Source of the DNA: Streptomyces sp. A3M-1-3
GTDB taxonomy: Bacteria > Actinomycetota > Actinomycetes > Streptomycetales > Streptomycetaceae
Length of the DNA stretch: 64,000 nt
Direction: 5' to 3'
NCBI RefSeq assembly: GCF_024213665.1
Contig: NZ_JANAVP010000009.1
Span: 124,001 to 188,000, forward strand
Part shown: positions 15,818 to 25,037 of the stretch, piece after piece
Layout: each line of letters begins with the position of its first letter
Numbering within the stretch: position 1 is the stretch's first letter
Notes under the pieces: generated by a model
What the model saw: only the letters and a program-made list of their open reading frames with translations
What the model was told of the DNA's origin: nothing
The model's database searches: none
Position numbers and translations under genes: made by a program

Positions 15818-17476
15818 TCAGATGCCGGCCGCCGCCGACAGGTCCGCCTTGATCCCGGCCAGGACCTCCGCGGCCCGTGCGCGAGCCGGCTCCAGGTCGC
15901 CCGCCTCGGCGACCGGAACCACGACCTCCAGGTAGCACTTCAGCTTCGGCTCGGTGCCGCTCGGGCGGACGATCACCCGCGCGTCGAACTCACCGTCCAG
16001 GTAGTACCGCAGGCCGTCCGTGGGCGGCAGCGTCGCGGTCCCCTGGGTCAGGTCCTCGGCCGAGGCGACCCGCAGCCCGGCCAGCATGGCCGGCGGCCGC
16101 TCGCGCAGCCGGCGCATCGCGTCGGCGATCAGCGACAGGTCCTGGACACGGACGGAGAGCTGGTCGGTGGCGTGCAGCCCGTGCTCCATCGCCAGGTCGT
16201 CCAGCAGATCCGTCAGCGTACGGCCCTGCTCCTTCAGTTCCGAGGCCAGCTCGGCGACGAGCAGCGCGGCCGTGATGCCGTCCTTGTCGCGGACGCCCTC
16301 GGGGTCGACGCAGTAGCCGAGCGCCTCCTCGTAGCCGTACCGCAGACCCTCCACGCGGGCGATCCACTTGAAGCCGGTCAGCGTCTCCTCGTACGCGACC
16401 CCGGCCGCCTCGGCGATCCGGCCGAGCAGCGAGGACGACACGATCGACTCGGCGAAGGTGCTGTCCTTGCCCGACACGCCCTTGTGCACCAGGTGTTCGG
16501 CGAGCAGCGCGCCCACCTCGTCGCCCCGCAGCATCCGCCAGCCGCCCTCGACCGCCTCGTCGGGCACCGCGACGGCGCAGCGGTCCGCGTCCGGGTCGTT
16601 GGCGATGACGAGGTCGGGACCGGCGCGGCGCGCGGTCGCGAAGGCCAGGTCCATCGCGCCCGGCTCCTCCGGGTTGGGGAACGCGACCGTCGGGAAGTCC
16701 GGGTCCGGCTCGGCCTGCTCGGCGACCAGAACCGGCGCGGGGAATCCCGCCCGGTCGAAGGCGGCCGTCAGGACGTCCTTGCCGACGCCGTGCATGGCCG
16801 TGTAGACGACCCGCGCGCTGCGGGGCGACCCGTTGGTCAGTACGGCGTCCGTACGCGCCAGATAGGCATCCAGGACCTCGTCCCCGAGAACGTCCCAGCC
16901 GTTCTCCGGACGCGGTACGCCGGCCAGTGCGGCGACCGCCGCGATCTCGGCGGCGATCTCCGCGTCCGAGGGCGGCACGATCTGCGAGCCGTCACCGAGG
17001 TAGACCTTGTAGCCGTTGTCGCGCGGCGGGTTGTGGCTGGCGGTGACCTCGACTCCGGCGACGGCGCCCAGGTGCCTTATGGCGTACGCGAGGACGGGCG
17101 TCGGCAGCGGCCGCGGCAGCAGGGCCGCGCGCAGCCCGGCCCCGGTCATCACGGCGGCGGTGTCCCGGGCGAAGTCCGCCGACTTGTGCCGCGCGTCGTA
17201 GCCGATGACGACGAGGCCGTCGGTCGACCCCTGCTTCTTCAGGTACGCCGCGAGCCCGGCCGCCGCCCGGATGACGACGGACCGGTTCATCCGCATGGGC
17301 CCGGCCCCCAGCTCGCCGCGCAGTCCGGCCGTACCGAACTGGAGGGTGCCGGCGAAGCGCTCGGCGAGCCCCGCGAGCTCCTGCGAGTCGATGAGCTTGG
17401 CGAGCTCCTCGCGGGTCTCCTCGTCCGGGTCCTCGGCCAGCCAGGTCCTGGCCCGCGCGATCAGGTCGTCCTGCAC
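15818..17476 (-). CDS. Phospho-sugar mutase (phosphomannomutase/phosphopentomutase family)
   Basis: The 552-residue alpha-D-phosphohexomutase has FGTAGLRG near the N-terminus, the phosphoserine loop VTASHNPPRDNGYKVY, the metal loop NDPDADRCA, the sugar-binding loop in EEALGYCVD and the phosphate loop VRPSGTEPKLK. Its length and motifs are nearer to PGM2-type phosphopentomutases than to the roughly 460-residue AlgC type. It begins 107 bases after the purine nucleoside phosphorylase stop on the same strand, so converting (deoxy)ribose-1-phosphate to the 5-phosphate is a strong alternative to the usual phosphomannomutase label. That is inference from size and neighbours. Confidence 0.9.
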   Translation of the reverse strand: MQDDLIARARTWLAEDPDEETREELAKLIDSQELAGLAERFAGTLQFGTAGLRGELGAGPMRMNRSVVIRAAAGLAAYLKKQGSTDGLVVIGYDARHKSADFARDTAAVMTGAGLRAALLPRPLPTPVLAYAIRHLGAVAGVEVTASHNPPRDNGYKVYLGDGSQIVPPSDAEIAAEIAAVAALAGVPRPENGWDVLGDEVLDAYLARTDAVLTNGSPRSARVVYTAMHGVGKDVLTAAFDRAGFPAPVLVAEQAEPDPDFPTVAFPNPEEPGAMDLAFATARRAGPDLVIANDPDADRCAVAVPDEAVEGGWRMLRGDEVGALLAEHLVHKGVSGKDSTFAESIVSSSLLGRIAEAAGVAYEETLTGFKWIARVEGLRYGYEEALGYCVDPEGVRDKDGITAALLVAELASELKEQGRTLTDLLDDLAMEHGLHATDQLSVRVQDLSLIADAMRRLRERPPAMLAGLRVASAEDLTQGTATLPPTDGLRYYLDGEFDARVIVRPSGTEPKLKCYLEVVVPVAEAGDLEPARARAAEVLAGIKADLSAAAGI

Positions 17477-17583
17477 GGTGTTCCGCCTCTCGGGTGTGTC
17501 ACGATTCGCCCGCCTCCGGCGACGGGGTCGCCCGTACCGGCAGCACGTGCCCGTACCGGCTCAGGGCCTGTGCCCGTACCCGC

Positions 17584-18408
17584 TCAGAGCTTGCCCAGTA
17601 CCTGCGTCAGCAGCGCGCCCATCCGGGCGGCCGAGTCGCGGCCCGCCTGCAGGACCTCTTCGTGGTTCAGCGGCTCACCCGACAGGCCCGCAGCCAGATT
17701 GGTGACCAGGGAGATGCCGAGGACCTCGGCGCCCGCCTCGCGGGCCGCGATGGCCTCCAGGACGGTGGACATGCCGACCAGGTCGCCGCCCATCACGCGG
17801 ACCATGTTGATCTCGGCCGGGGTCTCGTAATGCGGGCCGGGGAACTGCACGTACACGCCCTCTTCGAGCGTCGCGTCGACCTCCTTGCACAGCGCGCGCA
17901 GCCGCGGCGAGTACAGGTCGGTCAGGTCCACGAAGTTCGCGCCCACGATCGGCGAGGTGCCCGTCAGGTTGATGTGGTCACTGATCAGGACCGGCTGGCC
18001 GGGGCGCATGCCCGGGCGCAGTCCGCCGCAGCCGTTGGTGAGCACGACGGTCTTGCAGCCGGCGGCCACGGCGGTGCGGACCCCGTGGGCGACGGCGGCG
18101 ACGCCGCGGCCCTCGTAGTAGTGCGTACGGCCCAGGAAGAGCAGCGCGCGCTTGTCGCCGATCCGGTACGAGCGGATCTTGCCGCCGTGGCCTTCGACGG
18201 CCGGCGGCGGGAAGCCGGGCAGCTCGGTGACGGGGAACTCGGCCTCGGGCGCGCCGAGCGCGTCGGAGGCGGGCGCCCAGCCGGAGCCCATCACGAGGGC
18301 GACGTCGTGGGTCTCGGCGCCGGTGAGCTCGCGCAGACGCGCGGCGGCAGCGTCGGCGGCGGCGTGCGGGTCGCCCTGGATGTTGTCCGGAATAACAGAT
18401 GCGTTCAC
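17584..18408 (-). CDS. Purine nucleoside phosphorylase
   Basis: The 274-residue trimeric-type phosphorylase splits purine (deoxy)nucleosides with phosphate into base and (deoxy)ribose-1-phosphate. Visible are the phosphate-binding VMGSGW, GHGGKIRSYRIG, GRTHYYEG, the catalytic NGCGGL, ISDHINLTG, FPGPHYETPAE with the active-site Glu, and the base-binding end of ISLVTNLAAG. Start is GTG at 18408; frames running further upstream cross the operator at 18434. It is upstream of the phospho-sugar mutase gene. The shared upstream palindrome ties it to the deoC operon. Confidence 0.93.
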   Translation of the reverse strand: MNASVIPDNIQGDPHAAADAAAARLRELTGAETHDVALVMGSGWAPASDALGAPEAEFPVTELPGFPPPAVEGHGGKIRSYRIGDKRALLFLGRTHYYEGRGVAAVAHGVRTAVAAGCKTVVLTNGCGGLRPGMRPGQPVLISDHINLTGTSPIVGANFVDLTDLYSPRLRALCKEVDATLEEGVYVQFPGPHYETPAEINMVRVMGGDLVGMSTVLEAIAAREAGAEVLGISLVTNLAAGLSGEPLNHEEVLQAGRDSAARMGALLTQVLGKL

Positions 18409-18433
18409 GCCGACGAGGGTAGCTGAGCAATGC

Positions 18434-18445
18434 CTACGCGCGTAG
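18434..18445. promoter_or_regulatory. CTACGCGCGTAG operator before purine nucleoside phosphorylase
   Basis: The same 12-base palindrome as at 13453-13464, here 25 bases upstream of the GTG at 18408. A 12-mer is not expected twice by chance in front of two enzymes of one pathway within 5 kb, so joint regulation is likely. Confidence 0.6.
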
Positions 18446-18523
18446 ATGGCACAGCTCACGGTCTTGCGATCGTTGTGTTGTCGTTTCCGACGAAGTGATC
18501 CGACCGCTCCGGCTCCACAGCCG

Positions 18524-18961
18524 TCAGCAGGGGCGCTTGCGCAGCTCCATGACGTAGTCGTGCGGCGCGCCCGCCGACTCCGCCGCGTCCGCGATCTCGC
18601 CCAGGTAGCGCGCGGACGGCAGCCCGCCCTCGTACCCGTTGAGCACGTACACCCAGGCGGCCTCCTCGCCGTCCAGGGTGTGGACGCGGACCCGCATCCG
18701 GCGGTAGATGTCGAGGCCGACACCCTCCCAGCGGTCCATGGAGTCCTCGTCCATCGGGGCGATGTCGTAAAGCGCCACGAAGACCTGCGAGCGCGGCGCC
18801 TCCACGATGGTGGCGAGCGCGCCCTCCCAGCCCATCTGCTCCCCGCCGAAGGTCAGCCGCCAGCCGTTGAGCCACCCGGTGCCGCGCAGCGGGGAGTGCG
18901 GGGCGCGGCGCGTCATCAGCCGCGCGTCGAGGTTGCCGGCGTACCCGGCGTAGAGCGACAT
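18524..18961 (-). CDS. Gamma-glutamylcyclotransferase-like protein
   Basis: The 145-residue protein begins MSLYAGYAGNLDARLMTRRAP, the substrate-binding YGxN/S-like loop of the GGCT/AIG2 fold, and continues with a small beta barrel (LNGWRLTF, ALYDIAPMDEDSMDRWEG). Members release pyroglutamate from gamma-glutamyl amines or amino acids; many bacterial copies have no known substrate. Start is ATG at 18961. Downstream is the phosphorylase operon on the same strand but with its own promoter. Confidence 0.75.
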   Translation of the reverse strand: MSLYAGYAGNLDARLMTRRAPHSPLRGTGWLNGWRLTFGGEQMGWEGALATIVEAPRSQVFVALYDIAPMDEDSMDRWEGVGLDIYRRMRVRVHTLDGEEAAWVYVLNGYEGGLPSARYLGEIADAAESAGAPHDYVMELRKRPC

Positions 18962-19082
18962 GGTGACGAGGGTACGACAGTGGCATTTGCGGCCCCGCCG
19001 CACGAGCCCCCCAGGGCCAGTGCGGCCTGTCCGGCCCCGACCGGGGTACCCGGGGCGAAGCGCGTGGGAAAGGTGCGGGACA

Positions 19083-20531
19083 ATGGAGCACGTGACTCGG
19101 ATCGTGATCATCGGTGGCGGACCCGGCGGATACGAGGCGGCCCTGGTGGGCGCCCAGCTCGGCGCGGAGGTGACCGTCGTCGACTGTGACGGTCTGGGCG
19201 GGGCGTCGGTGCTCACCGACTGCGTACCGTCGAAGACTCTTATCGCGACGGCAGAGGTGATGACGACCTTCGACTCTTCGTACGAGGAGTTGGGGATCAT
19301 CGTCGCCGACGACACGCCGCACATCGAACAGGCCGCCCGCGTCGTCGGCGTCGACCTGGGCAAGGTCAACCGCCGGGTGAAGCGCCTCGCGCTCGCCCAG
19401 TCCCACGACATCACCGCCTCGGTGACCCGGTCCGGCGCCCGCGTCATGCGCGGCCGCGGCCGGCTCGACGGCCGCCAGGCCATGGACGGCTCGCGCACGG
19501 TCGTCGTGACCGCCGCCGACGGGAGCGAGCAGCGGCTCACCGCAGACGCCGTACTGATCGCGACCGGGGGGCACCCGCGTGAGATCCCCGACGCGCTGCC
19601 GGACGGCGAGCGGATCCTGAACTGGACCCAGGTGTACGACCTCACCGAGCTCCCCGAGGAGCTCATCGTGGTCGGCTCCGGTGTCACCGGAGCCGAGTTC
19701 GCGGGCGCCTACCAGGCGCTGGGCTCGCGCGTCACGCTCGTCTCGTCGCGCGACCGGGTGCTGCCCGGTGAGGACCCGGACGCCGCCGCCGTCCTGGAGG
19801 ACGTCTTCCGCCGCCGCGGCATGAACGTCATGTCCCGCTCCCGCGCCGAGTCCGCCAAGCGCGTGGGCGACCGGGTCGAGGTCACGCTCTCCGACGGCCG
19901 GGTCATCTCCGGCACGCACTGCCTGATGGCCGTCGGCGCGATCCCCAACTCGGCCGGCATGGGCCTGGAGGAGGCCGGGGTCCGGCTGAAGGACTCGGGC
20001 CACATCTGGACCGACCGGGTCTCGCGTACATCCGCCCCCGGTGTGTACGCGGCCGGTGACGTCACCGGGATCTTCGCGCTCGCGTCGGTCGCGGCCATGC
20101 AGGGGCGGATCGCGATGTACCACTTCCTCGGCGACACGGTCGCGCCGCTCAACCTCAAGACCGTCTCGTCGAACGTCTTCACCGACCCCGAGATTGCCAC
20201 CGTCGGTTACAGCCAGGCCGACGTGGACGCGGGCAAGATCGAAGCCCGGGTGGTGAAGCTGCCGCTGCTGCGCAACCCGCGGGCCAAGATGCAGGGCATC
20301 CGGGACGGCTTCGTGAAGCTCTTCTGCCGGCCCGGCACCGGCATCGTGGTGGGCGGCGTGGTCGTCTCCCCGCGTGCGAGTGAACTGATCCACCCCATCT
20401 CGATCGCGGTCGACAACAACCTGACGGTCGAACAGATCGCCAACGCGTTCACGGTGTACCCGTCCCTCTCGGGCTCGATCGCCGAGGTGGCGCGGCAGTT
20501 GCACACCCGCAAGGCGGCGGGCGAGGCGTAG
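19083..20531 (+). CDS. lpdA: NAD(P)H-quinone dehydrogenase-type flavoprotein disulfide reductase (LpdA-like)
   Basis: The 482-residue protein has an N-terminal FAD Rossmann motif (IVIIGGGPGGYEAA), an NAD(P) motif (IVVGSGVTGAEFAGAY), a second FAD motif (GVYAAGDVTG) and a dimerisation domain. The redox-active CxxxxC is incomplete: GGASVLTDCVPSK has only the second Cys. It therefore cannot be a dihydrolipoamide dehydrogenase. This loss is characteristic of mycobacterial LpdA (Rv3303c), which reduces quinones. Start is ATG at 19083, with an in-frame GTG at 19092 also possible. It diverges from the cyclotransferase gene. Confidence 0.88.
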   Translation: MEHVTRIVIIGGGPGGYEAALVGAQLGAEVTVVDCDGLGGASVLTDCVPSKTLIATAEVMTTFDSSYEELGIIVADDTPHIEQAARVVGVDLGKVNRRVKRLALAQSHDITASVTRSGARVMRGRGRLDGRQAMDGSRTVVVTAADGSEQRLTADAVLIATGGHPREIPDALPDGERILNWTQVYDLTELPEELIVVGSGVTGAEFAGAYQALGSRVTLVSSRDRVLPGEDPDAAAVLEDVFRRRGMNVMSRSRAESAKRVGDRVEVTLSDGRVISGTHCLMAVGAIPNSAGMGLEEAGVRLKDSGHIWTDRVSRTSAPGVYAAGDVTGIFALASVAAMQGRIAMYHFLGDTVAPLNLKTVSSNVFTDPEIATVGYSQADVDAGKIEARVVKLPLLRNPRAKMQGIRDGFVKLFCRPGTGIVVGGVVVSPRASELIHPISIAVDNNLTVEQIANAFTVYPSLSGSIAEVARQLHTRKAAGEA

Positions 20532-20676
20532 GGCTGTCCGGCCGCGAGCGTGGGCGTACGGCATAGTCGCCCGGCGTACGCCGCGTATACCACTTGTCGG
20601 CCTTGTCTGCGAACATCTTCTGTTATTCGGCGCAAACTGCTGAAAGCAGACGGTCGTTGGGGTTACTGTCAGTTTC

Positions 20677-21645
20677 GTGTTCGCTGCAGAACGTCGCCAA
20701 TTGATCCTCGAAATGGTGCGAGCCAACGGGGCTGTATCGCTCCGCGAGCTCGCCCGCGTCGTCCAGACCTCCGAAGTGACCGTCCGGCGGGACGTGCGGG
20801 CACTTGAGGCCGAAGGACTCCTCGACCGCCGGCATGGCGGTGCGGTACTGCCGGGCGGCTTCACGCGGGAGTCCGGCTTTCCGCAAAAGTCCCATCTCGC
20901 AACCGCGGAGAAGACGGCCATCGCCGATCTCGCGGCCGGCCTCGTCGAAGAGGGCGAGGCCGTCGTCGTCGGCGCGGGGACCACCACGCAGGAGCTGGCC
21001 CGCCGGCTCGCGCGGGTGCCGGGTCTGACCGTGGTCACCAACTCACTGCTGGTGGCGCAGGCGTTGGCGCACGCCAACCGGGTCGAGGTCGTGATGACCG
21101 GCGGCACCCTTCGCGGCTCCAACTACGCACTCGTGGGCAGCGGAGCCGAGCAGTCCCTCCAGGGGCTGCGGGTCTCCCGCGCCTTCCTCTCCGGGAGCGG
21201 ACTGACCGCCGAGCGCGGGCTGTCCACCTCCAACATGCTGTCGGCCAGCGTCGACCGGGCACTGGTGCAGGCGGCGGCGGAGGTCGTGGTCCTCGCGGAC
21301 CACACCAAGCTCGGCACCGACACCATGTTCCAGACGGTGCCCACGGATGTGATCACCCGGCTGGTCACCGACGAGCCCCCGGCCCACGACGAACGTGCGG
21401 CCACCGAACTGCAGGCCCTTGCCGATCAAGGGGTGCAGATCGCGGTCGCGGGCTCGGGCGGGGCGGGCGCGGGCAGTGACAACGTCCCGACGGGCCGCCG
21501 CCCCCGCCCGGACATGCCGCTGCCGGGCCAGCGCCGCAGCCACGTGGCGGGAGCGGGCCCGCAGTTGCGCAGCGCCGCCGCACTGGCGGAGCAGCCGCCG
21601 GGGGAACGGGAACGCGCACGGGTGGCGGACCTCCGCCGCCGCTAG
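20677..21645 (+). CDS. DeoR-family transcriptional regulator
   Basis: The 322-residue protein has the DeoR N-terminal helix-turn-helix (RRQLILEMVRANGAVSLREL, then SEVTVRRDVRALEAEGLLDR) and the sugar-phosphate-sensing domain (TTTQELARRLARVPGLTVVTNSL, MTGGTLRG, VVLADHTKLG). The last 80 or so residues are a disordered Gly/Pro/Arg extension. Start is GTG at 20677, without a clear Shine-Dalgarno. Such proteins bind sugar phosphates, so a deoxyribose phosphate ligand and control of the nearby deoC and phosphorylase genes are attractive but unproven. Confidence 0.85.
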   Translation: MFAAERRQLILEMVRANGAVSLRELARVVQTSEVTVRRDVRALEAEGLLDRRHGGAVLPGGFTRESGFPQKSHLATAEKTAIADLAAGLVEEGEAVVVGAGTTTQELARRLARVPGLTVVTNSLLVAQALAHANRVEVVMTGGTLRGSNYALVGSGAEQSLQGLRVSRAFLSGSGLTAERGLSTSNMLSASVDRALVQAAAEVVVLADHTKLGTDTMFQTVPTDVITRLVTDEPPAHDERAATELQALADQGVQIAVAGSGGAGAGSDNVPTGRRPRPDMPLPGQRRSHVAGAGPQLRSAAALAEQPPGERERARVADLRRR

Positions 21646-21659
21646 CGGATGGCCACCCC

Positions 21660-22244
21660 CTAGCGGGTGTCCGGCCGCAGGCCCTTGAGGGTGAGCGTGA
21701 GCAGACGGTCGGCCAGGTCCGGGTCGGCCGGGGTCTCCTCGACCGCCAGCGCGATCGCGTTCGTGAGCTGCATCAGGTCCGCGATCGACACATCGGGCCG
21801 TACGGACCCCGACTCCTGGGCTCGTGCGAGGAGTTGGCGGCCCGCCTCGCGCATCGGCACGCTGCACGACGACAGGGCCGAACTGTCGTCGTTCGAGGCC
21901 GACATGAGCGCCCTGGCCAGCCCCCGGTACTCACCCGCATGGGTGATGATGGCGCGCAGCCACTCCACCAGCGCCCAGCACGGCTCGGGGTCCTCCAGCA
22001 GCTCGCGCGAGCGCGCGAGCAGAGCGCTCACCGCGTCCTCGAAGACCGCGCTCATCAGGGCGTGCCGGTTCGGGAAGTGCCGGTACAGGGTGCCGATTCC
22101 CACGCCCGCGCGGCGCGCGACATGCTCCAGCGAGGCATCCGTGCCGTGCTCCGCGAAGGCCGCGCGGGCCTCCTTGAGCAGCCGCGCGTAGTTGCGGCGC
22201 GCGTCGGCGCGCATCGGCCGTGCTGGGGTGGTGCCGGTCGTCAT
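21660..22244 (-). CDS. TetR-family transcriptional regulator
   Basis: The 194-residue repressor has a TetR helix-turn-helix at about residues 14-58 (LLKEARAAFAEHGTDASLEH, ARRAGVGIGTLYRHFPNRHAL) and an all-helical ligand domain. The frame opens further upstream, but ATG at 22244 behind AAGGGCGG gives the normal family length. It converges with the DeoR gene, the stops being 14 bases apart. It is separated from accA2 by a terminator. Target genes are unknown. Confidence 0.87.
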   Translation of the reverse strand: MTTGTTPARPMRADARRNYARLLKEARAAFAEHGTDASLEHVARRAGVGIGTLYRHFPNRHALMSAVFEDAVSALLARSRELLEDPEPCWALVEWLRAIITHAGEYRGLARALMSASNDDSSALSSCSVPMREAGRQLLARAQESGSVRPDVSIADLMQLTNAIALAVEETPADPDLADRLLTLTLKGLRPDTR

Positions 22245-22348
22245 CGCCGCCGCCGCCCTTCCTGCCGCGCCGCTTCGTGTCGTGCCGCGTCGTGCTTTCA
22301 GGATGCCACCGGCAGGCCCGTACGCCTGTACGCCCGTACGACGGAAGA

Positions 22349-22375
22349 CCCCGCCCGGAACGGAACCGGGCGGGG
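22349..22375 (-). terminator. Terminator after accA2
   Basis: CCCCGCCCGG (22349-22358) pairs with CCGGGCGGGG (22366-22375) around AACGGAA, with AAG/CTT continuing the flanks. It lies 38 bases past the accA2 stop on the minus strand. Confidence 0.75.
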
Positions 22376-22412
22376 CCTTCACCTGACCTGCAGCACGTAC
22401 GGCTGCGAGCCG

Positions 22413-24167
22413 TCAGTCCTTGATTTCGCAGATCGTCGCACCGGAGGTGACGGACGCGCCCACCTCGGCGGACAGGCCCTTGATGGTGCCGGAGCGGTGT
22501 GCGTTGAGCGGCTGTTCCATCTTCATGGCTTCGAGTACGACGACGAGGTCGCCTTCGTTGACCTCTTGGCCTTCTTCGACCGCGATTTTGACGATGGTGC
22601 CCTGCATGGGGGAGGCGAGGGTGTCGCCGGAGGCGGCGGAGCCGGCTTTCTTGGCCACTCGGCGCTTGGGCTTGGCGCCGCCGGCGGCGGCGGTGCGGGC
22701 CAGTGTCATGCCGAGCGAGGAGGGCAGGGAGACTTCCAGGCGCTTGCCGCCGACTTCGACGACGACGGTCTCGCGGCCGGGCTCCTCGTCGGTGTCGACG
22801 TCCGCGGGTGCGGTGAAGGCGGGGATGTCGTTGACGAACTCGGTCTCGATCCAGCGGGTGTGGACCGTGAACGGGTCGGAAGTGAACGCCGGGTCGGTGA
22901 CGACGGCGCGGTGGAAGGGGATGGCGGTGGCCATGCCCTCGACGGTGAACTCGGCCAGCGCACGGGCGGCGCGCTGCAGGGCCTGCTCGCGGGTGGCGCC
23001 GGTGACGATCAGCTTGGCGAGCAGGGAGTCCCAGGCGGGGCCGATGACCGAGCCGGACTCCACGCCGGCGTCGAGGCGGACACCGGGGCCGGTGGGCGGG
23101 GCGAAGACGGTGACGGTGCCGGGGGCGGGGAGGAAGCCCCGGCCGGGGTCTTCGCCGTTGATGCGGAACTCGATGGAGTGGCCGCGCAGTTCGGGGTCGC
23201 CGTAGCCGAGTGCTTCGCCCTCGGCGATGCGGAACATCTCCCGTACCAGGTCGATGCCGGTGACCTCTTCGGTGACCGGGTGTTCGACCTGGAGGCGGGT
23301 GTTGACCTCCAGGAAGGAGATGGTGCCGTCGGTGCCGACGAGGAACTCCACCGTGCCGGCGCCGACGTAGCCGGCCTCCTTCAGGATGGCCTTGGACGCC
23401 GCGTACAGCTCGGCGTTCTGCGCGTCCGACAGGAACGGCGCGGGGGCTTCCTCCACCAGCTTCTGGTGGCGGCGCTGCAGGGAGCAGTCACGCGTGGAGA
23501 CGACGACGACGTTGCCGTGGGAGTCGGCCAGGCACTGGGTCTCGACGTGGCGGGGCTTGTCGAGGTAGCGCTCGACGAAGCATTCACCGCGGCCGAACGC
23601 GGCGACGGCCTCGCGGACGGCGGAGTCGTACAGCTCCGGTACCTCTTCGAGGGTACGGGCGACCTTCAGACCGCGGCCGCCACCGCCGAACGCGGCCTTG
23701 ATGGCGATCGGCAGCCCGTGCTCCTTGGCGAACGCGACGACCTCTTCCGCGCCGGAGACCGGGTCGGGGGTGCCGGCGACCAGCGGCGCGCCGGCGCGCT
23801 GGGCGATGTGACGGGCGGCGACCTTGTCGCCGAGGTCGCGGATCGCCTGCGGCGGCGGGCCGATCCAGGTCAGACCGGCATCCAGCACCGCCTGGGCGAA
23901 GTCGGCGTTCTCGGAGAGGAATCCGTAGCCGGGGTGGATGGCGTCCGCACCCGAGTCCTTCGCGGCCTGCAACACCTTGGCCATGTCCAGATAGCTGGCA
24001 GCCGGGGTGTCACCGCCCAGCGCGAACGCCTCGTCGGCCGCGCGGACGTGCAATGCGTCCCGGTCCGGATCGGCGTAGACGGCTACGCTCGCGATCCCGG
24101 CGTCCCGGCAGGCCCGGGCAACGCGGACAGCGATTTCGCCTCGGTTGGCGATGAGCACCTTGCGCAC
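22413..24167 (-). CDS. accA2: Acyl-CoA carboxylase biotin carboxylase/biotin carrier subunit
   Basis: The 584-residue alpha subunit opens with [16 protein letters not shown]. It has the ATP-grasp domain ([33 protein letters not shown]), a biotin carboxylase C-terminal domain and a biotinyl domain ending in [11 protein letters not shown], where the central Lys is biotinylated. It carboxylates biotin for acetyl- and propionyl-CoA carboxylases and works with beta subunits such as PccB (26880-28475); BirA (28582) would biotinylate it. The GTG at 24167 follows GGAGGG. The 584-residue length is normal for actinobacterial AccA. Confidence 0.95.
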   Translation of the reverse strand: MRKVLIANRGEIAVRVARACRDAGIASVAVYADPDRDALHVRAADEAFALGGDTPAASYLDMAKVLQAAKDSGADAIHPGYGFLSENADFAQAVLDAGLTWIGPPPQAIRDLGDKVAARHIAQRAGAPLVAGTPDPVSGAEEVVAFAKEHGLPIAIKAAFGGGGRGLKVARTLEEVPELYDSAVREAVAAFGRGECFVERYLDKPRHVETQCLADSHGNVVVVSTRDCSLQRRHQKLVEEAPAPFLSDAQNAELYAASKAILKEAGYVGAGTVEFLVGTDGTISFLEVNTRLQVEHPVTEEVTGIDLVREMFRIAEGEALGYGDPELRGHSIEFRINGEDPGRGFLPAPGTVTVFAPPTGPGVRLDAGVESGSVIGPAWDSLLAKLIVTGATREQALQRAARALAEFTVEGMATAIPFHRAVVTDPAFTSDPFTVHTRWIETEFVNDIPAFTAPADVDTDEEPGRETVVVEVGGKRLEVSLPSSLGMTLARTAAAGGAKPKRRVAKKAGSAASGDTLASPMQGTIVKIAVEEGQEVNEGDLVVVLEAMKMEQPLNAHRSGTIKGLSAEVGASVTSGATICEIKD

Positions 24168-24512
24168 GATGGCTCCCTCCTTGAAACAAGCTGAGTTTAG
24201 GGACTGCCGACACGGCCTTTCGACCCGTCCCCAATGGTGAGCTTGCCCACACGGAGTGTGATCCGAGGCCCACTCGAGTGGCGAATTCCCTTGTCGCACC
24301 ACGGTACGCCGGGTTCTCCAACTGCACAGTAACCCTCGGGTGTGGCCAAGGTCTCTGTCAGGCGGCTCCGCGGCGACTCACGATTCTTTGTGGAGTCCCT
24401 ACGAATGGCCGAATGATTCTTTGCCTCGCGCAGACCCCTTGTCCCGAGGTTTACCCGTTAGTAGCGTGCGCGATGTCGAACGTACTGGCAGTAACGGTAG
24501 GAGGGGTGGGGC
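24168..24512. promoter_or_regulatory. Divergent intergenic region accA2/membrane protein
   Basis: This is 345 bases without a supported gene. A direct repeat GATTCTTTG occurs near 24382 and 24413. Near the downstream gene, CCGTTA (24455-24460) and TAACGG (24492-24497) form inverted arms with AGTA/TACT just inside, a possible operator or looping pair. Promoters for both genes must lie here; TTGTCC...TTAGTA around 24440-24464 is a candidate for the plus-strand gene. Confidence 0.35.
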
Positions 24513-24998
24513 GTGGTCGCACGCAGACCGGTGGCTGTCGTGGCCGCGATCGTTCTCTTCGGCGAGGCCATGGGCCTCGCCTTCGTCAACTGGATCCTCG
24601 GCCGGGTCGTCGACGGTCAGTCGATGTCGATGGCCGGCCTCGACTCCGATGTCATGTCTGCGTCCACCTGGGCGCTCGGCGGGGTCATGGGCTTCTTCCT
24701 GGCCGGCTGCGGACTGGTCCTGCTCCTCACCGGGGTGCGGGACCGGGCCCCGGGCCGGTTCGGCAGGGTGCTGCTGATCAGTTGCGCCATCACGCACGGG
24801 GTGCTGGGCGCGCTGACGGTCGGTCTGGTCGGCTGGCCCGCGTTCGCCTTCATGATGGTGGTGCTGGGCCTGGTCGTGCTGTCACTGCTGGCGTACGGGA
24901 AGCCGGACGCGGCCGGGAGCCGTGTCCAGGACTCGCCCCCGCTGGTCCCGGGAGAGCAGCCGCCGCCGGGCCCGCCGGCCGCACCCGCCTCTGCCTGA
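24513..24998 (+). CDS. Integral membrane protein of unknown function
   Basis: The 161-residue protein has four predicted membrane helices (about residues 7-29, 53-73, 86-106, 109-127) and a Pro-rich cytoplasmic tail. The GTG at 24513 is preceded by AGGAGGGGTGGGGC, an excellent ribosome binding site. It stands between accA2 and maf, a conserved Streptomyces position. No catalytic motif is seen and function is unassigned. Confidence 0.8.
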   Translation: MVARRPVAVVAAIVLFGEAMGLAFVNWILGRVVDGQSMSMAGLDSDVMSASTWALGGVMGFFLAGCGLVLLLTGVRDRAPGRFGRVLLISCAITHGVLGALTVGLVGWPAFAFMMVVLGLVVLSLLAYGKPDAAGSRVQDSPPLVPGEQPPPGPPAAPASA

Positions 24999-25037
24999 CC
25001 GGTCGCCCGGGCGAACCGGTCGGCAGGTCGCGGCGCC

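Noticed and set aside
18456..21122. An 888-codon minus-strand frame over lpdA and the cyclotransferase
   Set aside because: It is antisense to lpdA for most of its length. Only the GGCT region is real, and it is read in a different minus frame from 18961.
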